Part shown: positions 1 to 13,852 of the stretch, piece by piece
Layout: the number at the start of each line of letters is the position of its first letter
Position numbering within the stretch: position 1 is the stretch's first letter
DNA from: Cladosporium sp. IMV 00045
Taxonomy: Eukaryota; Ascomycota; Dothideomycetes; Cladosporiales; Cladosporiaceae
NCBI GenBank assembly: GCA_001931905.2
Contig: MSJI02000391.1
Span: 6,018 to 23,521 of the forward strand
DNA: 17,504 nt
Reading direction: 5' to 3'
Notes under the pieces: generated by a model
What the model saw: the letters and a program-made list of their open reading frames with translations, nothing else
Databases searched by the model: none
What the model was told of the DNA's origin: nothing
Program-made: the position numbers and the translations under genes

Positions 1-130
1 TTTTTTTTCCCCCAACATCTGACCCGGGCTGATCTGCCTCGTTTGATCGACGGTGGCGGCGGAGGGCTTTTGTTTGCTACTACGCTGCCTTTTCCACGGC
101 GGCCTGGACTCCACGCCAACTGAATCGCTT

Positions 131-145
131 GTGTGTGTGTGTGTG
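131..145. repeat. (GT)n microsatellite
   Basis: This is an uninterrupted GT dinucleotide run of about 7.5 units in the leader of the gene that starts at 615. It is a simple repeat with no other visible role. Confidence 0.9.
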
Positions 146-262
146 ATTAAGACCTTGTGGTCTTCTCGCTTCGCTCACAAACTCACCGACTTTCTTTGGG
201 CGAGAGGCATGATCGACCTACTCAGCTCGACGTGCTTGGCTTGAAGGGGAGGATCAGACTCG

Positions 263-363
263 GTGAGTTTGTGCTGTCCCTGAGGTCTGGTTGTGAAGAG
301 ATCTACTGCTCTCTTGGATTTCTACCTTCTCTTTCTGTCTTTGCTGCTTCACTTCTATTCCAG
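263..363 (+). other. Possible 5'-UTR intron of the Gly/Met-rich gene
   Basis: A good donor (GTGAGT at 263) is followed by a long pyrimidine-rich tract and a CAG acceptor ending at 363, all upstream of the coding start at 615. The 101-bp size suits a fungal intron. There is no open frame across it that looks coding, so it would be an intron in the untranslated leader. This is inferred from splice-site appearance only. Confidence 0.3.
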
Positions 364-438
364 TCGATGCGTTGCGTTCCTGGGAGTTGATCGCTTCCTG
401 CCATTTTCACTCCGAAATCGAGCTCCGACTGGCCAAGC

Positions 439-455
439 CTTTCTTTCTTTCTTTC
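439..455. repeat. (CTTT)n short tandem repeat
   Basis: Four near-perfect CTTT units lie in a pyrimidine-rich leader. Pyrimidine tracts like this are common just upstream of fungal start codons and may belong to the core promoter or 5' UTR. Confidence 0.7.
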
Positions 456-499
456 ATCCGATTCCGATCCAAAGGCAACTAGACCCCAAGCCTCCTCTC

Positions 500-553
500 A
501 TGCACCACATGCCTAAGCGTCGAACCACCTCATCAACTCAACAACCTCACTGA
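500..553 (+). promoter_or_regulatory. Candidate upstream ORF (17 codons) in the leader
   Basis: An ATG at 500 opens a 17-codon frame that stops at 553, 61 bases before the main ATG at 615. A second in-frame ATG lies three codons in. If the transcript begins upstream of 500, this short frame would be met first by scanning ribosomes and could lower translation of the main frame. Transcript start is unknown, so the role is inferred. Confidence 0.25.
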
Positions 554-614
554 CCAACACACCAGCCCAACCTCTCCATCCCAAAAAACACCCGATTCCA
601 CCAACAAGTAGACC

Positions 615-2475
615 ATGGGCGTCTCAACCTCCACCCCCTCCTACGCCTACGACCAACTCTACCTCCCCGCCGACTGCTTCCGCCCCTGCCACCCATCGTC
701 CTGCTTCTGCAACGGCAGACACCACAGCCACAGCCGCAGCAAGTACGTGTACATCGAACGCAACAACCCCTACAGTTACAACAGCCCTTACAACAACCAC
801 GCCACTCCCTCGGGGAGAGAAATCTACCGCGACCCCGCCGATTTCATGGACCGCTTCTTCCCTCCCTCCGGCAACGCTGGTGGAGGCTACGCAGCTCCGC
901 CCAACTGGGCGCCTCCCCACCACTGGCGCCCGCGAGACTACGACGTGCTGAGCAGAGTCTTGGGCCAGGTCATGGCGCAGCAGCGGGGCATCACCGAAGT
1001 CCCCTGGGCCGAGATGGCCATGCCTTCGCCGTACGCTTACGGTCCACCAGGCGCTATGCCGGGGTGGGGCTATCCGTGGGGAGGATGGACGCCGCCTTGG
1101 CTTAATCCTGGCGGAGCCGGAGGCGGGGATATAGATTTTGGGAATGGGGGTGGTGGCGGTAGGAAGAGAATGCTGGCGGAGCTGGTGGAGGAGGCCACGA
1201 AGGCGCAGAACGAGCGGGTCAAGGAGTTGTTTGACAAATTGCAGGATGTGAATGATTGCCTCTTTGGGTCGGCTGCGGAGATGAGGGAGAAGAGGTTCGA
1301 GCAGAGTATGCTCAGGCATTTGCAGCCGCTGATGCCGGAGTTGGCCAAGTTGATTGCCGTGCAGCAGATGGGACTCGGGTTGGGTGGGCAGGGGATGGGA
1401 GGGTTGGGGGGTTTGCCTGGCGGCGGTGGTGCTGGGGGGATGGGTGGGCTTGGTGGGATTGGCATGGGCATGGGTATGCCGGGGATGCATGGAGTGAATC
1501 CCTTTGCGGGAATGGGAGGGATGGGTGGGATGGGTCCCATGATGAATCCGTTCGGTATGCCTGGCGGCGGGATGCCGGGGATGAATCCTATGATGGGTGG
1601 AGGTGGCGGGGGTGGGGATCCTGGGTTCATGGCGGTTGCGGGTGATATGGGAGGTGGGATGGGGAGGAGAAGGAATCGGGGGAGGAGGGCAGTGAGAGAT
1701 ATGGAGTTTGACGATGACGACGACGATTTAGATTTTGGGAGAGGAAGGAGTCGATTTGGCAGGAGGAAGGGACGGCGAGGCGGTGGGCGATTCGATGGTT
1801 TGGATGACCTGTTCGGCGACAGGGGCAGCGATGGTGAGTACGTAGGACCTGCCTGAGTGTGAAGTCTGGTACATTTACTGACAGAGTGTAGGTTCGCTTT
1901 CACCTAGAGGCCCCATGAGAGGACCGAGGAGGCCACGGCCCGGAAATGGCGGAGGAGGCAGCGGTGGAGCAGTCTTCGACACTTTCAACGACAATTCTCG
2001 TTACAGGACCGCACCGGCCGGTATGCCGCAACAACAACCACCGCCGCAACAGTGGGCCTCTCCCACGGCACCTCCACCAGACACGACTCCAGTTCCTCCT
2101 CCCCCGCCATTCACACCCATGGCAACCGCACCTCTAGATCGAATTCTCACACCCGTCCAAGAGCCACTGCACAGCTCACCTCCTCCAATACCAGTGACGA
2201 GGCCACCGAGCGACTCCATGAGCGGCTGGCCTCCACCAGGAGCCATACCAATCCCGGGCGAAGGCGCGCCGCCGTACCGGTCACATCCGGGTACTTTCGA
2301 CATGGCTGGGCCGCCGATGTATCCTGGCATTCCGATTGGAAATCCATCCGTGAGGCCGGGTATGGGTAGACATGTGAGCTTTGAGCCGGAGAGAGGGATT
2401 AACAGGCCGAGAGAGGAGGAAGAGAATCGCGGTGAGCCGGAGGCGGGTGGGCCGGTGGGGAGGCGGGATGTTTAG
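615..2475 (+). CDS. Low-complexity Gly/Met/Pro-rich protein, function unknown
   Basis: Two exons, 615-1833 and 1892-2475, encode 600 residues. The 58-bp intron has a GTGAGT donor and a TAG acceptor, and splicing restores the frame. The ATG at 615 has a purine at -3 and G at +4. Visible regions in order are: a Tyr/His/Asn-rich N-terminus with four Cys (about 1-60); a Pro/Trp/Gly-rich stretch; a charged, probably helical segment (about 182-250); a nearly pure Gly/Met tract with Leu/Pro (about 251-335); basic Arg/Gly clusters flanking a run of six Asp (about 345-405); and a Pro-rich tail with polyproline stretches. There is no signal peptide or membrane segment, and I recognise no family. RGG-like clusters suggest RNA or protein condensate binding, which is inference only. 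Long antisense frames here are by-products of GC-rich codons. Confidence 0.85.
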
Positions 2476-2623
2476 CTGAATGGAGTTTTTGGTAGTTTTG
2501 GTGTCGTTCTGTTGAAAAGAAAGCGGGTTGTTGTTCGAGCCCAGTATCGCCGAACCAAATAGTCCAAAACTAATGAAGTCCATAACGAGCAAACTCGTAA
2601 GTTCCTCCACGTGGCCAGGCAGC

Positions 2624-4101
2624 TCAGTCAATCTCCCTCGGCTCTTGGATGAACTCTTCAAAAGCAATGCCCCTCAGCCTCGTCTCCTTCGTAGGCACCC
2701 CAGAGACATTCACAGAGACCTCATGCGAGACCTCCGGCGTGAAAGAGACATTACTCCAGGTGTTAACCAAACGCCGCCAATAACACGCCTCAGCTGCAGG
2801 CGTAAGATAGCGATCCCTAAAAGTCCTAACCGCATTATCAGCCACGGTCTGCGCCTCCGCCAACTCCGCAGAGCGCGTGTAATGCTTGATCTTCTTCGCC
2901 AGATCCGAATGGTCACGCTTGACACGAATGTGATTCTGCCCCGGCCCCTCAGGAACGAGCAAGTGGTAATACCACGCCGCCCAGTCAAGATCATGCACGA
3001 TGGGCACGCTGTCGCAATTGAGGATGTACTTGAGTCTGCCACTCCAGGACCGCCCTTCAGTGTGCACAATAAACGCGTACCTGCAGTAGTCTTCGATCGG
3101 GATCATGTTGTCTTTGGCGCCCTTGTCCCATGAAACTTCTTCCACGTCCGCCCACGCTTGGCCTTGGGATTGCTCGAGGAGGGGTTTGCGCACCCACTCG
3201 TTCGTCCAGACCACGCCGCGCCACACGGCTTTGGGGATCTTGTCCGCGAGGAAGCTTTCGCGTTCGGTGGCGCGGGCGCGCATTTCGGAGTAGGAGGCGC
3301 CGCCGGATTGGCCCCAGCTCCTGGGAGATGTTGTTAGCAGCTTTTTCGTTGTGCAAAGTTTTGTTCGATGAGAAGCTCTTCCATCGTCTCGTTGCAGAGC
3401 AGGCGGGTTGGGCCTGAAGGGCCTTGCCACAGGACTGCGCAATTGAAATTATCCCAGAGAAGCATAACATACCAGAAATCGAAGTCAGGCACAAGCCACT
3501 GCCTCTCCTGATCACCGTCAATTAAGCGTCTAGCATAAGACCAAATGGCATGCGTGTCCTCCTTGTTGGGAATCAAAGCCATATCATCCACGGTCGCAGC
3601 AAATTCGATAGTCGGCAGTTTCTCCCCAGCAGCAGTGGCACCCGCGATAGCTCTGTTGACCTGGTTGAGAAGCGAAAGCGTTCGCCGACGGTAGCCCGCA
3701 TTTCCCACAGCGCCTTTCGTCTGCAAAATCCGCAGCTGATTTTCGTGAATGAGACCTCTGAACGCCGCGTCGTTTCGCCAGTCTATCAAGACGTCTTCGC
3801 GCGTGATTGGGATTTCCCGGTCTTTGCGCAGAGCTGCTGCGCGGTCGAGTTCGTAGTAGAGGTCCGGGAAGGCAGTGTCGCATTGCGCTTTTGTTAGGGC
3901 GTAATTGTTCCCGTCCTCGGACGCGTTGAAAGACCAGCGACCTGCCGTGTGCGGTTTGGACGGATGGGAGTCTTCCAGTGAGATTGGGGCGCCATTGGGT
4001 TGCGTCAGACTCTTGTGGGCTGCCTGCCACAGGTAGATGTTTTGCGTGATGACAATGGCTATGAGCAGAAAGCAGCTGAACCGCCAAAGCGATGGGACCA
4101 T
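2624..4101 (-). CDS. GT90 / CAP10-type glycosyltransferase, type II membrane protein
   Basis: Exon 1 is 4101-3473 and exon 2 is 3320-2624, encoding 441 residues. The 152-bp intron runs from a GTATGT donor to a CAG acceptor with a CTAAC branch site. Splicing joins the family-typical FDFW to SWGQSGG, and the split codon is Trp210. Residues 5-22 form a hydrophobic signal anchor, so the catalytic part should face the secretory lumen. Recognisable GT90/CAP10 elements are the KAVWRG motif (240-245), the core with EGRSWSGRLKYILNC (298-312) and the following PIVHDLDW segment. Relatives include cryptococcal Cap10 and animal POGLUT O-glucosyl/xylosyltransferases. In filamentous fungi the acceptor is generally unknown, so no substrate is assigned. 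The gene converges on its left neighbour with about 150 bp between stop codons. Confidence 0.88.
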
Positions 4102-5069
4102 GGTCTTCGAGAGGCGGTGTCTCGACTCTCACTGCCGCGGTGGATCTGCCAGCTTGCAATTACCACGTGAAGGCGGTTCGATAGTGGTCAGAAGGCGGCA
4201 AGGAGAGGATGGCACAAAACCAGCACGCGTAGTACAGAAGATGTTGGCATTCTGCCAACTCTGGCAGCCTGGCATCGCCATGGACGGGATCTTTAGCTTG
4301 CCACAACTAGCGTCCGCAGGGCCACTGAAGGATCGCTAGCATGGAGGTTTCTGACGACTGATGCCGTGTGGTTGTCGGTCCATCGTGATCACTTTTCGTG
4401 ATTGGTAGGTTTGCGACTAGGCTGAACCTTGTGTCAACCTCGAGTGCTTGTTCTCACGAAGCACGATGAGATCTCGGTGTTATGTATATTCATCCCGCAA
4501 CCGAATTTGCCCAAATCAAGGCAGTGGTCCTTGGCTGCTCGTGTTACTTGATTATCCAGACCCATTATTCAAGCCGTGCGCTGAGCGGGCCTCGTTTCGA
4601 AGCGCCGTTGGTGTTAATGCCCGCGTAGCCGCGACTTGGCCATCGTAGGGCCGAAGTACGGATTTGGTGAGGCGCAGTAAATCCTTTGAAGATTCGTACA
4701 CGAGACCAACGGCGCAGTGGGGACAATGGTCCTGCTATTCGATGTTGATGCGTTTTGAATTCATTCCGTGCTTTCGCAACTACACAAAGGTTTGGTCGCC
4801 GCCAGGATCTCCATGAAAGACAAGGAATGTATGGCTGGACGCACGTCATTTGTGGCTTATCGCGGAGTGGGCTCCGAGGAGACCATGTTCGTTCAGAGAC
4901 AAAACATGCTGTTCTAAGGTATCATTAACTACTGACTATGTTTCTCAAATTCATGAAGATAGAAGCAACCTCAGAATTGTTGGCGATATGACAATTTCGC
5001 AATCGGAATTCATCATTAGTGGCGCGACGTCGTCTAGACGCGTGCGTCTTCTGGCACTTCCGGAATCCA
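4102..5069. other. Intergenic region between GT90 and DUF6536 genes
   Basis: Nearly 1 kb holds the promoter of the GT90 gene (left part) and the 3' flank of the DUF6536 gene (right part). Open frames here are short and have no protein-like character. The one structure I see is an inverted repeat at 4243-4259, listed separately. I see no transposon remnant, tRNA or other gene. Confidence 0.6.
4243..4259. promoter_or_regulatory. Inverted repeat upstream of the GT90 gene
   Basis: The sequence GTTGGCATTCTGCCAAC is a perfect 7-bp inverted repeat around a 3-bp spacer, about 140 bp upstream of the GT90 start codon. Two more TGGCA half-sites follow within about 20 bp (CTGGCAGCCTGGCA). A dyad with extra half-sites in a promoter resembles a dimeric transcription-factor site. 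No specific factor is assigned. Confidence 0.4.
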
Positions 5070-7502
5070 TCACCCAGCGTACATCCTACCCTCCTGCAGC
5101 TCAGTCACTTCTTCACTCGTAAAACAGCAATGTCCAACATCACCTTCGCCTTCCCAATCAGCCACAGCACCCCATTTTACTGGCAGGAACGCGGCGTCCA
5201 CGTCTTTCGCCGGCCTGTGAGCCGCCGCGGCCATCATTGCTGAGCAACTCCTCGCGAGTGGCATGTGGCTTTGAAGCTTCCTGAATCCCATCAAGATCGT
5301 GACGGAAAGCATGCACGATCCAACGATGATGATGCAGAGAATGGGCGCGCAGCTATACCCCACGGTTGACTTGACTGTATCCGGCTCGCCTAACGCACTC
5401 CCCTTGTGCAAGACTCGGGCGAGGAAAAGCGATTGCGAACAGAGCCAGTGAAGAATACCTGACGCCAAGAGAAGTGGTATCCCGTAAGTGAAAGGTAGCT
5501 GCAGCCAGTACGTTGACCTCTGCTGCCCTCGCGGTGTGGTGACGCGCAAGGCTTTGCGGTGAGCTCCGTACCTGCTGTACTCATGTGCGAGGTGCATGCC
5601 GGTGAACAAGCCGTTGTAGAGCAGGTAAACCAAGGATAAGACTACTTGGGGACAGTTTGCCAAAAGCACCGAAGCGATGAATCCTTGGGTACCAGAGTTG
5701 GGCAGCACGGTGTTGACCATGGTGTTGGGATTGATACTGCCAAAGCCTAGTGTGGTGAGTGGATCGGGTACGTTTCGGTAAACCGAACCGTCGATACCGA
5801 TTTTGAGAAGTGCGCCGGTCCCTGATAAAGTAGCAATGCAAAGAACGAGAGTCACTACCCAGCGCCTAAGGCTGACAGCATTGCGCCAGCGGCGAATTGG
5901 TGGGCGATTGAAAGTGACATGTCCAACACTGTCTTGCGTCCAGGTGGATCGAGCCACGGCCTCGTGGTTCTGCGGCCACGAAAACCACTTACTTTGGCTT
6001 ACATGTGGCTTTGGCTTCTCTGCCAGACACCGTCCTGTAGTGGAAGGGTCGGGATCCTCCAGCCAGCTGGCCATGGCATCGCCGAATGTTACCAGAGGCT
6101 TGTCGCGGTGTTGGAATAGAACCCACAGCATCGCTACAGTCTTGATGACGTTACAGAGAATGACCACGACCATGATGTGGATTGAGAATTGCAACTTGCA
6201 ATTGCGCTCTGTCTTTCGCGCGAGACAGCGGTCGACTTTTTTGGTGACGTAGGGTGTCCAATCGTCTGCTCGAGTCTTCGCTACGTCTACATCGCAATAT
6301 GGTCCGTTAGAGCCCTCGTGAGATCGGCACACCCTGGCAATCAGTGAATCAGCATTTTATGGTAGTGTCAGAATTTTGCTGCTACATCTCCGCCATGAAC
6401 CTTGTGGGATAATCATTAGAAGAGATGTTCGACATACCAGCCGTAAGCATTGGTACCCGTGACTCCTGCGTAAAAGACGTTTTGGTCAGGATCGCTTGAA
6501 GGTTCGTTGGCGATCAAGACCACATCCGAATAACCGGACAAGTATGGCACACCGTAGGTGGAGATACAGTCGACTGTACTAAGCTTCTCGAAGGTGGAAG
6601 GGTCAGCCAGATAACCACTCTGTATCCATTGCGCAAGCGAGCTATTGTGGCCGTATCTGAGAGCAATTTCGCTTGTAAGGTTGAAGCTCTTGATCAAATC
6701 CTTGTTGGTCTCCATCGTGACGTTCTTGCCAAGGATGTAGTCCTCGTTTGCCAGCACGATCATGGGCGTATTTGTTTCGATTGTCTTGAAAATGGCGGAG
6801 TTGTACAACAGGTGGATCGGAATGCTACTGGCGGCCAGGAGGGCCCAAAGCACTCTCCGTCGTAGGCCAATCCTGGCCAAGTTGCGTACTCCAGGCACGC
6901 CGATGTCGAGCCAGTCGCCTTTTGCGTGGGCTTTGTCGCAATCCTTTCTCGTTGGAGCCGAAACACATTGCATTGTGTAGTTCGAAGCGCTCAGAAGCAG
7001 TGAGCTTAATGCGTTGATCAGAACGTGTATGCCCATGTTCTGGCGGTTGACAACTTCGCAATCGCCAACGTATAAGTCTCCATTACCCTCTGATAGCTTG
7101 CGAGAGACACTTCCCCAAATTGCGAATATCACGTTGGTAAGAAGCACGCCTCCGCCTAAGCTTGCGCACACTGCGACGCCGAATCTCCAGCCTTGAAGTC
7201 GTCGACGAACTCTCGAGGCATGAGATTTTAGACTTGAAATCTCGAGGGCCAGTCCGACGTCTTGTGTGGCATAGGACTGGGTATCGCTTTCTTTTCCATC
7301 AAGGAGGCTGTTCTTTGCGGACGAATGACTCGAGGCTCTGAATCGTCTATTGTCAAAAGGGCTACGACTGTGCTTTCTCCGAATTGACTTACCTGAACCG
7401 TCGTTGTTGCTCACGCTCCACATCGGTGGCTCTGTTTCCAGAGTCATCCAAGGCCCGCAGAGGGTACGCGAGCGCATTGTAGTCAATTGGCAGTGCAGCC
7501 AT
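5070..7502 (-). CDS. DUF6536-domain polytopic membrane protein
   Basis: Three exons (7502-7393, 7346-6438, 6333-5070) encode 760 residues. The introns are 46 bp (CAG|GTAAGT to ATAG) and 104 bp (GTATGT to CCAG), and both keep frame. The ATG at 7502 is the first in its frame. The DUF6536 region (about 88-245) begins at QGWRFG, with a hydrophobic span, then HVLINALSS, SNYTMQC, SAPTRKDCDKAH, WLDIGV and PIHLLYNS, which are hallmarks of this fungal family. The C-terminal half has about five further hydrophobic spans, the PRGQQRSTYWLQLP block, LHWLCSQSLFL, and the family-typical end (VKWGAV, VGHCCFTSEEV, final YAG). I count about eight membrane segments in total. Several N-glycosylation sequons lie between the two halves. 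Molecular function is not established for the family. If the first intron were not spliced, an alternative N-terminus would be used. Confidence 0.87.
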
Positions 7503-8608
7503 AATGCGCTCTGCTCTGATGAGTAGCGCTGAGAAAGCTTCACGCACTCCAACTAGAGCAAGTGCGCGTCGCTTTCGTACAGTCACAGACGGCCATGAGC
7601 GATATATTATTTCGCTGAATTTAGAAGAGCTGAGAATGATCCGCGACACTTCTCGTAGAGGATCGTCATTATGCAGCTCGGCACCGCGTCTGTATCATGG
7701 CTGTGCAGGTCCTGGCGTTGGAAGTGTCGTCTCAGTGGACGAATGTGACCCAGGGTTCCCACCAACAGCGAATGTGGGCTCCTATAGGTTTGCTTTCGAG
7801 GCCTTTCGCGTGTATTGCAGCGCGGAGATGCTCTCTCTCATTCGTTAGTTGCTATCAAAGGATTCATTCCGACTCCTCCAAACGAGATGTGATGTCATCG
7901 CTCCTAACAACACCTACATGTACATGTACATGCATGTGTCTTCCTTGCCGATGCAGTAGGACGTATGAAGCTGGAAAAACCTCTCCACCGTATCTGCCAT
8001 GGCACAGGCGACGTGTCGAGCGTATCCTGTCTGCAGCGCCCGTCAGGTAACAACATCACTATGAGCGGTGCTCTCTTCCCGTTGTCTACAATATCTCTCT
8101 AGCAGCGGAAGAAGGCATGACTGACGGAAGCAGTCAGCACAAATCCAGTGAGAAGATATACTGGTGTTTACCGAAAATACTGGTGGCATAAAAAGATGGA
8201 AATATGACAGGTCTGGGTGGATGGCGATGGCACTCCGTTACCCATGCAGTCCACAAGCTGGGCATTTTGCTGGCTCATGGGCTGCTGGCTAGCCATGTCG
8301 AGCCATGCGCAACATGAAGCTACATCTTTCATGGAAAACTCAAGTTATATTGCGATGTTTCTTTTTCGTACTCAAAACCGCGACATAGCTGCAGCGAAGC
8401 GTAAGGCCATGAAAAGCTGCGATGGTGGCAAAAACACAAAGTCTCTAGGTTGAAGCATATTCATGACAATTGCTGTCTAGCTCATACCGTTCTTTCACAG
8501 GAGCAAGTTCATACAGCAGTCTACCTTCCACCTGACAATAGTGGCCCTCGTTTCATTCGTTTGAATATCTTCCTGCGAGCTCATTTTCCTGGTCAACGCC
8601 CCCGCCTC
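7503..8608. other. Intergenic region between DUF6536 and aquaglyceroporin genes
   Basis: About 1.1 kb holds the promoter of the DUF6536 gene and the 3' flank of the aquaglyceroporin gene, both on the minus strand. Open frames here are short and look non-coding. It contains the TACATG tandem palindrome at 7915-7932 and a small hairpin-capable repeat (TGACTG...CAGTCA, near 8117-8135). I see no other gene. Confidence 0.6.
7915..7932. repeat. TACATG x3 tandem repeat, palindromic core
   Basis: Three perfect TACATG units are followed directly by CATGTG. Bases 7917-7932 are a perfect 16-bp palindrome. The repeat lies about 415 bp upstream of the DUF6536 start codon. It could be a slippage product or a cluster of E-box-like sites, and the sequence alone does not decide. 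Confidence 0.75.
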
Positions 8609-9915
8609 TCAGACTGCACTATCCTGTTGCTTCTTCATACTCTCAGGGTCCCACTTGACGCCATCAAAGCTGTGTCGCATGCCTGGAATGAAGCGATACA
8701 AGCCAATGTAGGGCGTGTTGACAGGGCTTTCGCCCGTGAAGAGAAGTGTGTCGTACAGGAAGCCGCCGAAAGTGCAGCCAAGGAATGGAGACACCATTGG
8801 GACCTGGACTTGTCAGAGGTGATTGAAATTGTTTCTTCGAGATGGAGCTTACCCAGAAATAGTAGTTGCCAGCGGCCCAGACGTTGTGGCCGTATCCTAA
8901 TTGGGGTCAGCATACATTCCCAGCACTGTCGGCTTTGTTCAGGCTTACCAAGGAAATAGGACATCAAGCGAGGGCCAAAGTCACGAGCGAGATTGATCGC
9001 ATAGCCTATCAAGAGCTATGTCAGAGAGATGAGTGTGTACAGGTTTATCGGATCTTCACTTACCAGTCTCCCAACCGAAACATGCACCAATGCCAAAGAT
9101 GGTGAAGAACAAGCCCAGTGGTGTCAATGGACCCGCGCCTATGTTGCCGTCATCTTTCAACGCATATATCATGAACATCAGCAGTGCACTGGCGATGAAC
9201 TCCGAGAAGAACTGGCCAGTCTTGGTCATGAACTCCGCCGGGTAGGTGCAGAAGATGCCAGCGCTGGCATTGGGCGAGTAGCCAGGGACGGTACGAATGC
9301 CCACGCCTCCTTCGAAGGTATCGATCGCTGACTTGTAGTTGGCATAGACGACACCCGACGCACACATTGCTCCGAGGACTTGTGCAACAGCGTAGATGGG
9401 GAACTTTCGCCAGGGGAACTTGCGGAAGACGCAGTTGGCAAACGTAACGGCCGGGTTGATGTGAGCACCGGAGATGCCTGATGCGTACACACCTAGCATG
9501 ACACCGATTCCCTATTAGGAATGCAATCAGCGAACCCTTCCAGGCATTGATGTGGAAGTATGTCACTAGTACTCACCCAGCCCCATGAGATTGACTGGTA
9601 GTCTCCTTTCTCGCCATTGCTCAGAACGACCTGCGCAACCACGCCGTCGCCGAACATGATCAGGATGAACGTTCCTAAGAACTCGGAAAATGGCTCACGA
9701 CAGAGATGTCTGATCCGCGGCCATGTCAAACCAGGGTTCGACGACTTTGCTTGCGTGAAGGCTTCTCTGGTCTTGCTGCGATCGATGGTCGGACCGTGCT
9801 CAGCGAAGATCGATGAGACTCCATTCGTCTCGTTCGAATCAGATCGCTTGTGTTCCACATGGCTCACGTGGATGTCGACTGGGTCTACCGCTGTGTCTGT
9901 CTTGGAGATATCCAT
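8609..9915 (-). CDS. Aquaglyceroporin (MIP family glycerol/water channel)
   Basis: Five exons (9915-9577, 9511-9064, 9005-8949, 8896-8853, 8803-8609) encode 360 residues. The four GT-AG introns are 65, 58, 52 and 49 bp, and all junctions rebuild conserved MIP sequence. The start is the first ATG after an in-frame stop. A soluble N-terminus of about 75 residues precedes the channel. The first half contains EFLGTF, GDGVVAQ, SGAHINPAVT (NPA at 132-134) and six-helix hydrophobic spacing. The second pore loop reads GYAINLARDFGPR, so its NPA is NLA (267-269), with the selectivity Arg270 and the glyceroporin-type Asp271 present. Next come YGHNVWAAGNYYFWVP and GGFLYD. Facilitated diffusion of glycerol and similar polyols across the plasma membrane is expected from the family. 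It is divergent from the glycerol kinase gene, which supports a glycerol role. Confidence 0.93.
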
Positions 9916-13601
<3,686 letters not shown>

Positions 13602-13852
13602 ACACCTGCATAGATAGCCAGATAGATGCAACGAGCTGAGAGCTTGCACGAACTGTAGATACGAGCATTGCTTTGATTTCAATGTTTTCTCAAAAACCCT
13701 CTGTGCCATTTCGCTGCCCAATTCCGGCTAAACATTCTCCCACCTGAACCCCTGTCCAGGGCTTGTCTCACTATCTCCAAGTTTCGAGCCAAAGCATCCT
13801 TCCGCAACCCAAACTTGCAGATATAGATCCACACCTTAATAACTGGCCTCCA

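Noticed and set aside
624..1903. Two long minus-strand open frames (288 and 277 codons) opposite the Gly/Met-rich gene
   Set aside because: They lie antisense to a gene with coherent splice sites. Their Pro/His/Arg-rich composition is what antisense reading of Gly/Met/Trp codons produces, and neither shows a domain.
3321..3442. Extending exon 2 of the GT90 gene upstream, or using donors GTGGCA (3430) or GCAAGG (3427)
   Set aside because: These fit the frame, but the GTATGT donor at 3472 is much stronger and joins FDFW directly to SWGQ, the expected GT90 sequence. The segment in between looks non-coding.
4448..4849. Small open frames on both strands in the GT90/DUF6536 gap
   Set aside because: They are 66-94 codons long without recognisable motifs and with no flanking repeats to suggest a transposon remnant.
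8117..8135. TGACTG...CAGTCA hairpin downstream of the aquaglyceroporin gene
   Set aside because: A 6-bp stem with a 7-base loop is expected by chance in this much sequence, and it lies too far from the stop codon to claim a terminator role.
13763..13852. N-terminal extension of the EBP-like protein
   Set aside because: The upstream frame begins at TTG and has no ATG until 13853. The extension has no family resemblance, so the ATG at 13853 is used.
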